From assembly GCA_029219245.1 (NCBI GenBank), contig JAQXTA010000043.1, positions 1 to 64,000 of the forward strand: DNA of 64,000 nucleotides. The letters are read 5' to 3'. The translations under genes were made by a program, and so were the position numbers. Positions within the stretch are counted from its first letter, which is position 1. Each line of letters starts with the position of its first letter. Positions 27,004-35,428 of this stretch are shown here, piece after piece. Source of the stretch: Lachnospiraceae bacterium (GTDB taxonomy: Bacteria > Bacillota > Clostridia > Lachnospirales > Lachnospiraceae). The notes under the pieces were generated by a model that had not been told where the DNA came from, searched no databases, and saw only the letters and a list, made by a program, of their open reading frames with translations.

Positions 27004-28515
27004 TCAGAAGCCCGCATAAATAAAGCTCTGTCCCGAAATGCTTAAGGACAGCAGAATCATACCGCAGATAAACAGATAGATAATCCAGCTTACAACTGCC
27101 GGTTTCTTTGTTACCCAGTCAAAAATATCGATATTCTGATTCTGCATCCATTCCACTATAACAAGCACCAGAAATGCCACACATAAAAGAATCAGGTTCA
27201 CATAGCCCATGTCACCCTTTATCCGGCTGAAACCACGTTCCCCAAACTGTGTCACGCCCGCTTTTAACACCGCAAATACCTGCCCCATGTTTTCTGCCCG
27301 GAAGCAGATAAGACCGAGGCTGAAAATCAAAAAGGTTCGAAGCCTCTGGAATGTTATCCAGAAAATATTTTTCGGATTGATATGCAGCTTCTGAACAAGC
27401 TTTTGTAAAGACTTACCACACATATTTCCGGATATAATCACAAGCCAGAACCAGAGTCCTTCACCAATAATGAATTTCCAACCGCTGCCATGCCACATAC
27501 CCATGGAAAGCCATAAAATCAGCATACCCAGATAAGTCGGAATCCTTTTCCCCCACTTTTTACCGAAACGTGCCCTGGCATTTTCTCCAAGCTTAATCCA
27601 TGCATTTGATTTCAACACCGGGTCCATAATATAGTCCTTCAACCAAGTTCCCAGCGTAATGTGCCATCGCTGCCAGAATTCCTGTATGGTTGTGGAAAAG
27701 AACGGATTCTTAAAATTTTCCGGCAGATAAATCCCGAGGCACTCGGAAGTACCCAGAACAATATCCATACAGCCGGAAAAATCCGTATAAAGCTGTAAGG
27801 CAAAGCAAAAGATTCCCGCCCAGATTAGCAGCACATGATAAGATTCATAATTGGCATATACCGAATTTACCAGAAGTCCCAGACGGTCTGCTATGACCAT
27901 TTTCTTAAACATGCCCCATGCCATTCGTTTCAGTCCATGTGTGACCTGTTCATAGACAAACGGATGTGGTGCATACAAATTTTCCTGTATCCTCTTATAA
28001 CGGCTGATGGGTCCGGAAGTCATCTGCGGAAAGTAACCGGCAAACAACGCAAACTTTACAAAATCGGTCTGTACCATACCCACCTTCCAGTAACAGTCTA
28101 ACAGATAACCGCAAAGCTGTAAGGTATAGTAGCTGACACCCAGTGATGCCACAATACGGACAGAAAAATCCAGCTTTTCCATTCCAAACAGTCCGCGTAC
28201 CAGATTTACATTATCAAATACAAATCCATGATATTTTAACAGTGCCAGAAGCCCGAAATTCAAAACCAGAGTAAGCACCAGAATTCTTTTGGCTGTTTTC
28301 TCCTCTGTGCTTTTGTTTATGACCAGGGCTGCATAGTAAACACTGACCGTCGATATCACCAGATATACGAGTGTATAAGGTTCGCAGGATAAGCAGTAAA
28401 AGACAAGGCTGACAAGCAGAAGATATCTGCTCTGCCAGTCCGGCTTAATAAGATAATAACCGATTAACACCAGTGAAAAAAAAGCGAGATAGGCAAATGA
28501 TGTAATAGAAATCAT
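27004..28515 (-). CDS. MBOAT-family O-acyltransferase with C-terminal FIYAGF motif
   Basis: This 503-residue membrane protein is of the DltB/AlgI type. The catalytic His342 lies in MGMWHGSGW, and FWQRWHITLGTWLKDY is the matching upstream family segment. The last six residues are F498-I-Y-A-G-F503, the same FIYxxF ending as the MBOAT at 2550-4025, and like the DltX tail whose tyrosine is proposed to relay acyl groups. The ATG at 28515, behind GGAGAAGGAAGT, overlaps the upstream stop in an ATGA arrangement; the 64-residue upstream extension is spurious. With the SGNH, FkbH-like and ACP genes it forms a likely Dlt-like acylation system. Confidence 0.94.
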   Translation of the reverse strand: MISITSFAYLAFFSLVLIGYYLIKPDWQSRYLLLVSLVFYCLSCEPYTLVYLVISTVSVYYAALVINKSTEEKTAKRILVLTLVLNFGLLALLKYHGFVFDNVNLVRGLFGMEKLDFSVRIVASLGVSYYTLQLCGYLLDCYWKVGMVQTDFVKFALFAGYFPQMTSGPISRYKRIQENLYAPHPFVYEQVTHGLKRMAWGMFKKMVIADRLGLLVNSVYANYESYHVLLIWAGIFCFALQLYTDFSGCMDIVLGTSECLGIYLPENFKNPFFSTTIQEFWQRWHITLGTWLKDYIMDPVLKSNAWIKLGENARARFGKKWGKRIPTYLGMLILWLSMGMWHGSGWKFIIGEGLWFWLVIISGNMCGKSLQKLVQKLHINPKNIFWITFQRLRTFLIFSLGLICFRAENMGQVFAVLKAGVTQFGERGFSRIKGDMGYVNLILLCVAFLVLVIVEWMQNQNIDIFDWVTKKPAVVSWIIYLFICGMILLSLSISGQSFIYAGF

Positions 28516-30119
28516 ACTTCCTTCTCCTTTCCGAAGCTGACACAAAGCAGTATCGGCAATGCTACAAAAATTCCGTAAGCATACCGGAATTCCGCATGCA
28601 CAGGTGTCGCTAACAAAAGCGATAGCAGTACCATCACATAGGGAACAAACAACATAACATTTTTCTTTCGGTACGCTGCATAAGCAAAAGCAAAAAACAG
28701 CAGCCATGTGCTTTTACCAAGGCTCCACACTTTATTATAGAAATCCTGAAATTTTAGTAGAAAGGCATCTACTTCCAGTCCAAAATCATAGGAAAATACT
28801 TTTCGCTGCGTTGTCATTTCAAACGGATTTTCTGCCATCAGATATTGCTCGTAAAGATATTGATAATCCTCTGTCTTACTTGCAAAATAGCCTTGTGTCT
28901 GCTTAATTTCCGCTTCCAGATATTGTTTCGGATTCCGTAGTCCTACCTGCAGCCAGAGTTTGAAAAATGCACCTTTGTTCCCGGCAATCACTTCCTGGTT
29001 GCCCGCTTCACGAATATAATTTTTCACGATATCAAAATAATAGGGATTATGGTAAGAAGCTACCGTATCCATCGGAATGACTTCATTTAACAATTCCAGT
29101 TCTTCCTGGGTCAAAGTACCGCCATTTAAGTACGCATTTAAAATATGTTGTGTGGGCATTGTCAGCCCTTCAATTGTGTCGCCTTTTTCTACTTCCAGAG
29201 CCGAAAGCACCGGTCCCTGCCAGACCACATAGCAAAGCAGCGCTATTCCCATCGCCGGAAGCATCTTCTTCCAGTTCCGGTAAACCAGACATAAAATTCC
29301 CATAATGCAAGAAGTACCGAGGAATACAAAAATACCGTTGCTCCGTAACAAGCATACCGCCACACCAAAGCAGGCATACCAGATGACCTCGCTTGTCCGG
29401 ATTTCCTCCCTTTTCACAAGGGCAATAGCCAGCCTGCTGCCCATCCATGCATATAAAAGCAGTGCACCGGAAAAAAGCACATCCTTTCCCATGCAGATTG
29501 CATAAATGCCGTTCATTGGCAAAACCGCATAAAATATCAACGCGAGCACTATTCCGACAAGAGAAGTGCCCTTACGATAAAGCCAACATAAAAGATACGC
29601 ATAAATCCCTGCCATCACAAGCATCTGGGCAACAGTATAAACCGCGCACGCTCCTGTATAGGTACCAAACAGGCGATAACCCAGCATAAAAAACACCTTA
29701 ATAATCATCGTATGGGCATAAGGATGGTGGTTAGAGCCCGGCACCCAACCGCAGACCTGTTCTAACTGCCAGACGGAATCATTGCTGATCCAGCCCGGAA
29801 AATAAATCAGAAAATACGGCAGCCAGCACGCAAAACAAACCGCAAAGAAAATGGCATACAGATACCACTTTCCCTGCCGCATGCACTGTTTTCCTGCCGG
29901 TATCACATTTTGCAGCACCGCAATCCCCACGCACAAAACAAGTAAAATCACATAACTTACAACAGTCCAGAGTAACACTTTAAGAAAGCCCTGTCCGCCA
30001 TTTAATGCTGACAAACTATCCCATCTTGTCCACACCATGCATAACGCATAAATAACCGCAAAAGGAAACAATATCAGGCATTGTCTTCTGCTCATGTATT
30101 TTTCTGTAAACTCTTTCAT
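28512..30119 (-). CDS. DUF6020-like polytopic membrane protein (putative GT-C)
   Basis: This 535-residue protein has about twelve hydrophobic segments and a first outer loop with FPGWISNDSVWQ and NHHPYAHT, plus a soluble loop at about 325-440. I recognise this as DUF6020-like; the paralogue at 46509-48341 shares the PG(W/F) start and the HHP motif of the same loop. The topology suggests a GT-C-type glycosyltransferase working outside the membrane from an undecaprenyl-phosphate sugar, but this is inferred. Its stop overlaps the start of the MBOAT gene (ATGA), so it is coupled to the acylation block. Confidence 0.72.
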   Translation of the reverse strand: MKEFTEKYMSRRQCLILFPFAVIYALCMVWTRWDSLSALNGGQGFLKVLLWTVVSYVILLVLCVGIAVLQNVIPAGKQCMRQGKWYLYAIFFAVCFACWLPYFLIYFPGWISNDSVWQLEQVCGWVPGSNHHPYAHTMIIKVFFMLGYRLFGTYTGACAVYTVAQMLVMAGIYAYLLCWLYRKGTSLVGIVLALIFYAVLPMNGIYAICMGKDVLFSGALLLYAWMGSRLAIALVKREEIRTSEVIWYACFGVAVCLLRSNGIFVFLGTSCIMGILCLVYRNWKKMLPAMGIALLCYVVWQGPVLSALEVEKGDTIEGLTMPTQHILNAYLNGGTLTQEELELLNEVIPMDTVASYHNPYYFDIVKNYIREAGNQEVIAGNKGAFFKLWLQVGLRNPKQYLEAEIKQTQGYFASKTEDYQYLYEQYLMAENPFEMTTQRKVFSYDFGLEVDAFLLKFQDFYNKVWSLGKSTWLLFFAFAYAAYRKKNVMLFVPYVMVLLSLLLATPVHAEFRYAYGIFVALPILLCVSFGKEKEV

Positions 30120-30134
30120 CTTCTGTATAAGCTC

Positions 30135-31241
30135 CTATTCCCTTGCCCACTCTTTTATCTTTTCCACATAACTTTCTTTGGAGTAGTCCGCAGCTCTCTT
30201 TAAGGACATTTCCCGGTAATGCTCCATCGCTTCCGGGTTCTCCAGTAATTTTATAATTCTTTCGGAAAGTTTTTTCTCATCTTCCGTAAGAACCTTTTCA
30301 TCCAGATTGATATCCGGACTCATATTCGGCACCAGAATACCGTATTTATCTTCCAGAATTTCTCCAGGTCCCGTCATACAATCCGTTGCAATCACCGGAA
30401 GTCCCATGGCCATCGCTTCTACCATGGCATTCGGGAAACCCTCATAATAAGAGGTCAGCACATATAGAAAGCCCTTTTTTAAATAGGGATAGGGATTTCG
30501 CTTGACACCGGTAAAATAAACCGCATCGTCAATTCCCAGTCGGTTTACCAATTCCCGATACGGTGTAAAATCACCTTTTCCGATAATCATAAGTTTCGTA
30601 TCCGGCAGTTCCTTGTGCACCAGTGCAAAGCTTTTAATCAAATGCCAGAAGCCTTTTACCACATCTTCTCTTCCCATAGAAACAAGAATGCGCCCTTCAC
30701 TCCATGGAATTTCAGCCTCTTCCAGTTCTGCTAACTGCATGACCTCTCCGATATCAAAGGGATTGTTCAGTGTAACCGCTTTCTGGCATTTATACTTTTC
30801 CTGCACTTCTTTACAAATGGCCTCCGAACAGCAAATAACCTTGTTGGCATGCTTACAAAACAGGCGAATCTGCTTTGGATTCCCCATATCCATATAGCTA
30901 CGGATACCAAGCCACTTCTCTTCCTTCCCAAAGGAAGCAAGATTCGCTAAATTCGCCGTTGGTCCAAAGCTGTAGGCAATATCAATTTCTTCCTGTCGTT
31001 TTAATTTATGAAGCTTATAGCCTCGTTTCAAAACATTCAGACATTTTGCCAGTTTTCCCGGTCTGCTTGCCAGATGCAAATCTGCAACCGGAATGCCTTT
31101 TATATCATATGCAATATCCTTGGAATCAAAAATCGCAATCTGTACCTGAAAATACGGTTGCAAAAGTCTTGCCGTCGTCACGCAGACTTTCTCCAAACCG
31201 CCCTGATGTAAAGATGGAACAATCAATAACAATTTTTTCAT
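30135..31241 (-). CDS. GT4 family glycosyltransferase
   Basis: This 368-residue GT-B enzyme begins LLLIVPSLHQGGLEKV and carries the donor-binding motifs VSMGREDVVKGFWHLI, LTSYYEGFPNAMVEAM and GLPVIATDCMTGPGEIL. It is cytosolic and would extend the lipid-linked glycan. The ATG at 31241 overlaps the stop of the upstream GT4 gene (31238-31241, ATGA), so the two GT4 genes are coupled; a TTG four codons upstream is a less likely start. Donor and linkage unknown. Confidence 0.9.
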   Translation of the reverse strand: MKKLLLIVPSLHQGGLEKVCVTTARLLQPYFQVQIAIFDSKDIAYDIKGIPVADLHLASRPGKLAKCLNVLKRGYKLHKLKRQEEIDIAYSFGPTANLANLASFGKEEKWLGIRSYMDMGNPKQIRLFCKHANKVICCSEAICKEVQEKYKCQKAVTLNNPFDIGEVMQLAELEEAEIPWSEGRILVSMGREDVVKGFWHLIKSFALVHKELPDTKLMIIGKGDFTPYRELVNRLGIDDAVYFTGVKRNPYPYLKKGFLYVLTSYYEGFPNAMVEAMAMGLPVIATDCMTGPGEILEDKYGILVPNMSPDINLDEKVLTEDEKKLSERIIKLLENPEAMEHYREMSLKRAADYSKESYVEKIKEWARE

Positions 31242-32392
31242 AATCCCGAACAATCTCCGTTTAAATAAAACTTGCGGTAACCTTCTGCCTGACTTTTTAC
31301 GTCAAATCCGCTTGCGGAAAGCTCCTGATACCTGTCTTTTCGCTCGTAAGATGCCTGTGATAAAATCTCTTCTGCCCACTTCTTTGCCGGCTGTTCAATG
31401 CTTAAATAAGTCACAAGCTCTGTTGCCTGTGCCTCTTTCGTGATGGTATCCGATACAAAGCACCGTAGTCCCGCCGCCTGTGCCTCTACCAGCACGCCGG
31501 GAAGCCCTTCATAGAAAGATGGTAGTAAAAATACATCAAATGCCTGATAATAGGCTTCCGGTTCTTTTTGATTCCCTGTAAAGAAAACCTTATCCCGGAT
31601 TCCCAGTTCTTCGCATTTTTGCTCTATTTTTTCTCTGTCCGGACCGTCACCTAAAAGAAATAAGACTGCATCCTCTCTTTTCTGGCAGATTGCTGCAAAT
31701 ACTTCCATCAGGTAAGGATGGTTTTTCTGTGCGTTGAACCGTCCCACATGCCCCAACACAAATTTATCCTCTATCTGTAATTTCTGCCGTATGGCTGCTC
31801 TTTTGTCTGCATTATAGGTAAACTTTCCGGCATCAATGGCATTGTGGATAATTTTCACATTGCCTTTCTCTACCCAGTCTTTACCAAACACATCTTCTCC
31901 TGCAAGCTTTGAGCAGGCAAAACAGTAATCCGCTTTTTTATATAAATTCTTGCGCAGAAATTTCGTTGCCATTCCCTTTAAGCCCTTTTCCACACCCGCA
32001 TTCCGGGAATGTGCTACCGTAACCGGAATCCCGGCTTTCTTCGCAAGCGGAAGATAAATGGATGCGGTACTTGTCATATGTCCCTGCACCACCCGGAATT
32101 CATGATGCTTTGCAAAAAAAGCCTTTACCGCCTTCCGGTAGGCAAAATAATTGTATACTTTAAATTTAGGGAGCACATAAATATGTCCTCCCATTTTCTC
32201 GATTTCTTCGTCATAAAATTGCGGCTTTCTGACCGCTTCGCTATGAACATGGTTCAACGCTTCGCTATGAACCAAAAAGTCAAACTGGATTTCGTTCCGG
32301 TCCATCTGGCGGTATAAATCCATAATCCGGCTTTCCGCACCGCCTAATCCGGTTCCGCCAAGTACATGTAAAATACGTGTGATATCAGACAT
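31238..32392 (-). CDS. GT4 family glycosyltransferase with internal VHSEA repeat
   Basis: This 384-residue GT-B protein begins ILHVLGGTGLGGAESRI and has LGHVGRFNAQKNHPYL and LPSFYEGLPGVLVEAQ donor-site motifs, similar to capsule GT4 enzymes of the EpsF type. The ATG at 32392 lies behind AAGGAAAAA; the in-frame extension to 32455 is not supported. Between the second and third strands is an odd segment in which VHSEA occurs twice eight residues apart, encoded by a 15-base direct repeat. It is the first gene after a 104-base gap from the formyltransferase, where I see only a weak promoter. Confidence 0.9.
   Translation of the reverse strand: MSDITRILHVLGGTGLGGAESRIMDLYRQMDRNEIQFDFLVHSEALNHVHSEAVRKPQFYDEEIEKMGGHIYVLPKFKVYNYFAYRKAVKAFFAKHHEFRVVQGHMTSTASIYLPLAKKAGIPVTVAHSRNAGVEKGLKGMATKFLRKNLYKKADYCFACSKLAGEDVFGKDWVEKGNVKIIHNAIDAGKFTYNADKRAAIRQKLQIEDKFVLGHVGRFNAQKNHPYLMEVFAAICQKREDAVLFLLGDGPDREKIEQKCEELGIRDKVFFTGNQKEPEAYYQAFDVFLLPSFYEGLPGVLVEAQAAGLRCFVSDTITKEAQATELVTYLSIEQPAKKWAEEILSQASYERKDRYQELSASGFDVKSQAEGYRKFYLNGDCSGL
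32234..32272. repeat. 15-base direct repeat, 24-base period, inside GT4 gene
   Basis: CGCTTCGCTATGAAC occurs at 32234-32248 and again at 32258-32272. The 24-base period keeps the frame and yields two VHSEA units in the GT4 protein encoded on the minus strand. It looks like a small tandem duplication or a repeat-element insertion; I did not see further copies in the window. Confidence 0.85.
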
Positions 32393-32496
32393 TGTTTTTT
32401 CCTTTTTCCGTTTTTCATGGAGTAACGGCATACTCTCATAAAATAGCATAAACATCTGCCTTTTAAAGCAAAATTACAAATCCAAATAGAACTTGT

Positions 32497-33417
32497 TTAT
32501 GATAAAACATCCCCTGCCTGCAGCTTCTTTACAGCTTCGTAGCGGTCAATCAGTAAGGAGCCGTCTATGGTCCGCACAATCGGTTTTTTATCAAAAACAT
32601 CGATTACTTCTCCCGGTGCATAGGCTGAAAAATCAATCATTTCATCAAATGGATGAGCTTCCCATATCGTAACCTTCTCTTCGCCAAGCATGGCAAAGGC
32701 GCCAGGAAACGGTGCTGCCACACCACGAATCAGATTGTAGATGTTCCTGGTTCTTTCGTGAAAATCAATCTTACCGTCCACTGCCGTACGCTTGTTATAC
32801 CAGGAATCAAAATCTTTGGAATCGGTACGGATGGTAATCGTACCCTGCTCATAGGCCTGTAACAGCTTACGAATCAGATTTTTAGAACAGATCATATTTT
32901 TATACTGTGCCGTCCGGATATCGTCATGGGGTGTAATGGAAAACATTTCCGTTGCAAACACATTCGGACTGTCTGCCTTTTCATCATAACGGAACAGATT
33001 TAAGTTAAATCTGGTATCTCCTAAAATAATAGACCAGTTTAACGGAGAACGTCCCCGCCCAAACGGCAGATAACCGCAGTTTCCATGAAAGCCGTAAATC
33101 CCATAACGGAAACAGTTCAATACGGAAGCCGGAATCAATCGCTGCCATCCCATGGAAATACCGATATCAAATTCATTTTCTGCCAAAAATTTCTGCGTTT
33201 TCTCATCGGTCAGGAAATAGCTGTCTGCCTCATGTACCGGAATCCCAAATTTTTCAGTTAAAACCGACAATCCCTTATAGCCGGATACCTGATTTTTCTT
33301 CGTAACCTCCGGGCTGATCGTAATGACCAAATCCACCGGACAGATGGTTTTATGAATAAATTCTACAATATTTTCCGAAGTATCCTTTACCCCGAACACT
33401 ACTACCTTGTACTTCAT
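32497..33417 (-). CDS. formyltransferase-fold protein, likely sugar N-formyltransferase
   Basis: This 306-residue protein resembles the methionyl-tRNA/sugar formyltransferase N-terminal domain followed by a short C-terminal domain. The core motif is GFHGNCGYLPFGRGRSPLNW (from residue 109), with His111 as the catalytic histidine; the usual Asn two residues before it (NxH) is Gly109. Sugar N-formyltransferases (WlaRD, VioF, FdtF types) use N10-formyl-tetrahydrofolate to formylate 4-amino sugars. The WecE and PglE-like transaminases here would make such amino sugars. It lies between GT10 and GT4 genes. A non-sugar substrate or a non-formyl role cannot be excluded because of the altered site. Confidence 0.75.
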   Translation of the reverse strand: MKYKVVVFGVKDTSENIVEFIHKTICPVDLVITISPEVTKKNQVSGYKGLSVLTEKFGIPVHEADSYFLTDEKTQKFLAENEFDIGISMGWQRLIPASVLNCFRYGIYGFHGNCGYLPFGRGRSPLNWSIILGDTRFNLNLFRYDEKADSPNVFATEMFSITPHDDIRTAQYKNMICSKNLIRKLLQAYEQGTITIRTDSKDFDSWYNKRTAVDGKIDFHERTRNIYNLIRGVAAPFPGAFAMLGEEKVTIWEAHPFDEMIDFSAYAPGEVIDVFDKKPIVRTIDGSLLIDRYEAVKKLQAGDVLS

Positions 33418-33425
33418 CGCTTATG

Positions 33426-34370
33426 CTATTTCCTTTCTAAAACATACGGTAAATTTCCCAAATAGTGCTCATACAGGTAATCCTGCATATTCACATATTC
33501 CTGTACGCGCTTATAATTATCCAGAACCGCCGGGAGCCTTTCTTCATAAGCTTCCTTTGTACATCCGGCAAGTACCTTTGCTGCATGCTCCAAATCCATA
33601 TCCGGCAAAAACAAAATACCGTCCGGATTGAAAAAGTCTGCAATTTTACGGGCACCCAAATACACCGGAATCGTCTGAGAGGCAAAACAACTCGTCAGCC
33701 GCTCCGAAAAATAGTAATCGGAAATGTCATTTTCTATCACAATCGAGAAACGAAAAGTGTCCAAGCATTCGTCTACGCTTTTCACATAGGAGCCGCCGTC
33801 GAATTTGCCGAAGGTATGTGCTAACTGTTCTCTTTTGCATTTTCTGGCAAGTTCCAAACGGAACTGATGTAACGGGCACATCACTTTGTCCGAGCAGAGA
33901 ATGGAAAGATTCTCCTGTTTGCTCTGATACAGATTCTCTTTCATTGTCTGGTTCCAGATACCTGCCGCAATCGGATAAAATCTGGCATTTTCCAGTTCAT
34001 TCAGAATTTTCTCATCATAGGTAAAAATATATTTAAATTCTTTTTCCAAGCCCTTATGCTTATGGAATACTTCATAGTCTTTTGGCACAATCACGCGGGA
34101 TTCGGTCAGCATACCGTATTTTGTTACCGGCTTGCCAAGTGTGCGGGTAAGCATTTCCGGCCCGTAAAAATGGGTATCCAGTCCGTAGTTATACCGGTCC
34201 CAGAAAAAATACTTTCCCTCATGTCCGTAAGGCGCATGCTGGCTATGCCGATTACGGATGAAATAGGTCTCTAACAGCCTGCCTTCCGCATTATAAATCT
34301 TCGGCGGCGTACCATCAATATGATATTCTCTGCCAAACTGCAGCCGATAGCTGCCAAGCCGTAACTCCAT
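33426..34370 (-). CDS. GT10-family (alpha-1,3/4-fucosyltransferase-like) glycosyltransferase
   Basis: This 314-residue protein has the GT10 donor motif at residues 207-240: FSIVIENDISDYYFSERL and then TIPVYLGA. GT10 enzymes move fucose from GDP-fucose to GlcNAc or glucose in alpha-1,3/1,4 linkage, as in Lewis antigens of Helicobacter. I chose the ATG at 34370 behind AAAGGG; a longer frame to 34547 runs into the epimerase gene. It is cytosolic or peripheral to the membrane. It joins two GT11-type genes (9465 and 12350) as the third possible fucosyltransferase in the window. Acceptor is unknown. Confidence 0.85.
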   Translation of the reverse strand: MELRLGSYRLQFGREYHIDGTPPKIYNAEGRLLETYFIRNRHSQHAPYGHEGKYFFWDRYNYGLDTHFYGPEMLTRTLGKPVTKYGMLTESRVIVPKDYEVFHKHKGLEKEFKYIFTYDEKILNELENARFYPIAAGIWNQTMKENLYQSKQENLSILCSDKVMCPLHQFRLELARKCKREQLAHTFGKFDGGSYVKSVDECLDTFRFSIVIENDISDYYFSERLTSCFASQTIPVYLGARKIADFFNPDGILFLPDMDLEHAAKVLAGCTKEAYEERLPAVLDNYKRVQEYVNMQDYLYEHYLGNLPYVLERK

Positions 34371-34428
34371 GTAGCATACCCTTTCGTACTGACATTCGAC
34401 CTTCCCCGCAAGGTAGCCTGTCCCTGTT

Positions 34429-35403
34429 TTACAAATTCTCTTTGTACCACGCAATTGCCAGTTCAATTCCCTTTTTGAAATCATATTCCGGATTATAACC
34501 AAGCAGTTCTCTTGCCTTGGAAATATCCGCGTTGGAATCCCGGACATCGCCTTTCCGGTTCGGTCCGAAGTTTGGCTCTACTTTTTTGTCCAGTGCCTCA
34601 CACAAATCGTAATAAATATCAATCAAGAATTCTCTGCCGCCCGCACCGATATTAAATACCTGTCCGGCTGCTTCCGAGGATGCTTTACATGCCTTTAAAT
34701 TGGCTTCGATTACGTTGTCAATATAAGTAAAGTCTCTGGACTGCTTACCATCACCGTTAATCGTCGGTACTTCACCATGCAGCAGCTGTTTGATAAATTT
34801 CGGAATCACAGCCGCATACATACCATTTGGGTCCTGACGGCGTCCAAACACATTGAAATAACGAAGTCCGTAAGTATCCAGACCATATAATTCTTTATAA
34901 AGTCTTCCGTACTCCTCGTCCACTTTTTTGGTTAACGCATAGGGAGAAATGACTTTTCCCTCCTGCCCTTCTTTCTTGGGCAGTACCGGATGGTCACCAT
35001 AGACCGAGGAACTGGAAGCATAAACAAATTTTTTTACCCCATTTTGTCTGGATGCCTCCATCATATTTAGGGTGCCGCGGATATTGATTTCCTCATATAG
35101 AAGCGGCATTTCAATACTACGCGGTACGCTTCCCCATGCCGCCTGATTCATCACGTAGGTAACACCCTCCGTCGCTTTCAGGCAGGTATCCAGATCGCGG
35201 ATATCGCCTTTGATAAAAGTAAAGTTTCCACATTTTGTAAGCGGCTCAATATTTTCATATTTTCCGGTAGAAAGGTCATCCAGGCACCGTACCGTATAAC
35301 CCATATTTACCAGTGCCTCGCAAAGATTGGAACCGATAAATCCGGCTCCGCCCCCTACCAGAAAAACACTGTCTTTTTCAAATGTAATTTCTTGATAACT
35401 CAT
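34429..35403 (-). CDS. tviC: TviC/WbpP-like UDP-N-acetylhexosamine(uronate) 4-epimerase
   Basis: This 324-residue extended SDR has GGGAGFIGSN (17-26) for NAD binding and the YxxxK pair Tyr155/Lys159. The segment QAAWGSVPRSIEMPL (87-101) is typical of the WbpP/TviC group, which interconverts UDP-GlcNAc/UDP-GalNAc or their uronic acids. Together with the TviB-like dehydrogenase (36790-38106) it predicts UDP-N-acetyl-D-galactosaminuronate, as in Vi antigen synthesis. One membrane-protein gene separates the two. It is cytosolic. A GalE-like role on non-acetylated sugars is less likely. Confidence 0.88.
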   Translation of the reverse strand: MSYQEITFEKDSVFLVGGGAGFIGSNLCEALVNMGYTVRCLDDLSTGKYENIEPLTKCGNFTFIKGDIRDLDTCLKATEGVTYVMNQAAWGSVPRSIEMPLLYEEINIRGTLNMMEASRQNGVKKFVYASSSSVYGDHPVLPKKEGQEGKVISPYALTKKVDEEYGRLYKELYGLDTYGLRYFNVFGRRQDPNGMYAAVIPKFIKQLLHGEVPTINGDGKQSRDFTYIDNVIEANLKACKASSEAAGQVFNIGAGGREFLIDIYYDLCEALDKKVEPNFGPNRKGDVRDSNADISKARELLGYNPEYDFKKGIELAIAWYKENL

Positions 35404-35428
35404 GTTCTGCTCCTATCCTTTATCGTTT

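Noticed and set aside
32393..32496. Possible promoter (TGCTATTTT-like -10) upstream of the GT4 gene at 31238.
   Set aside because: No -35 box better than TTTAAA at usable spacing; too weak to list.
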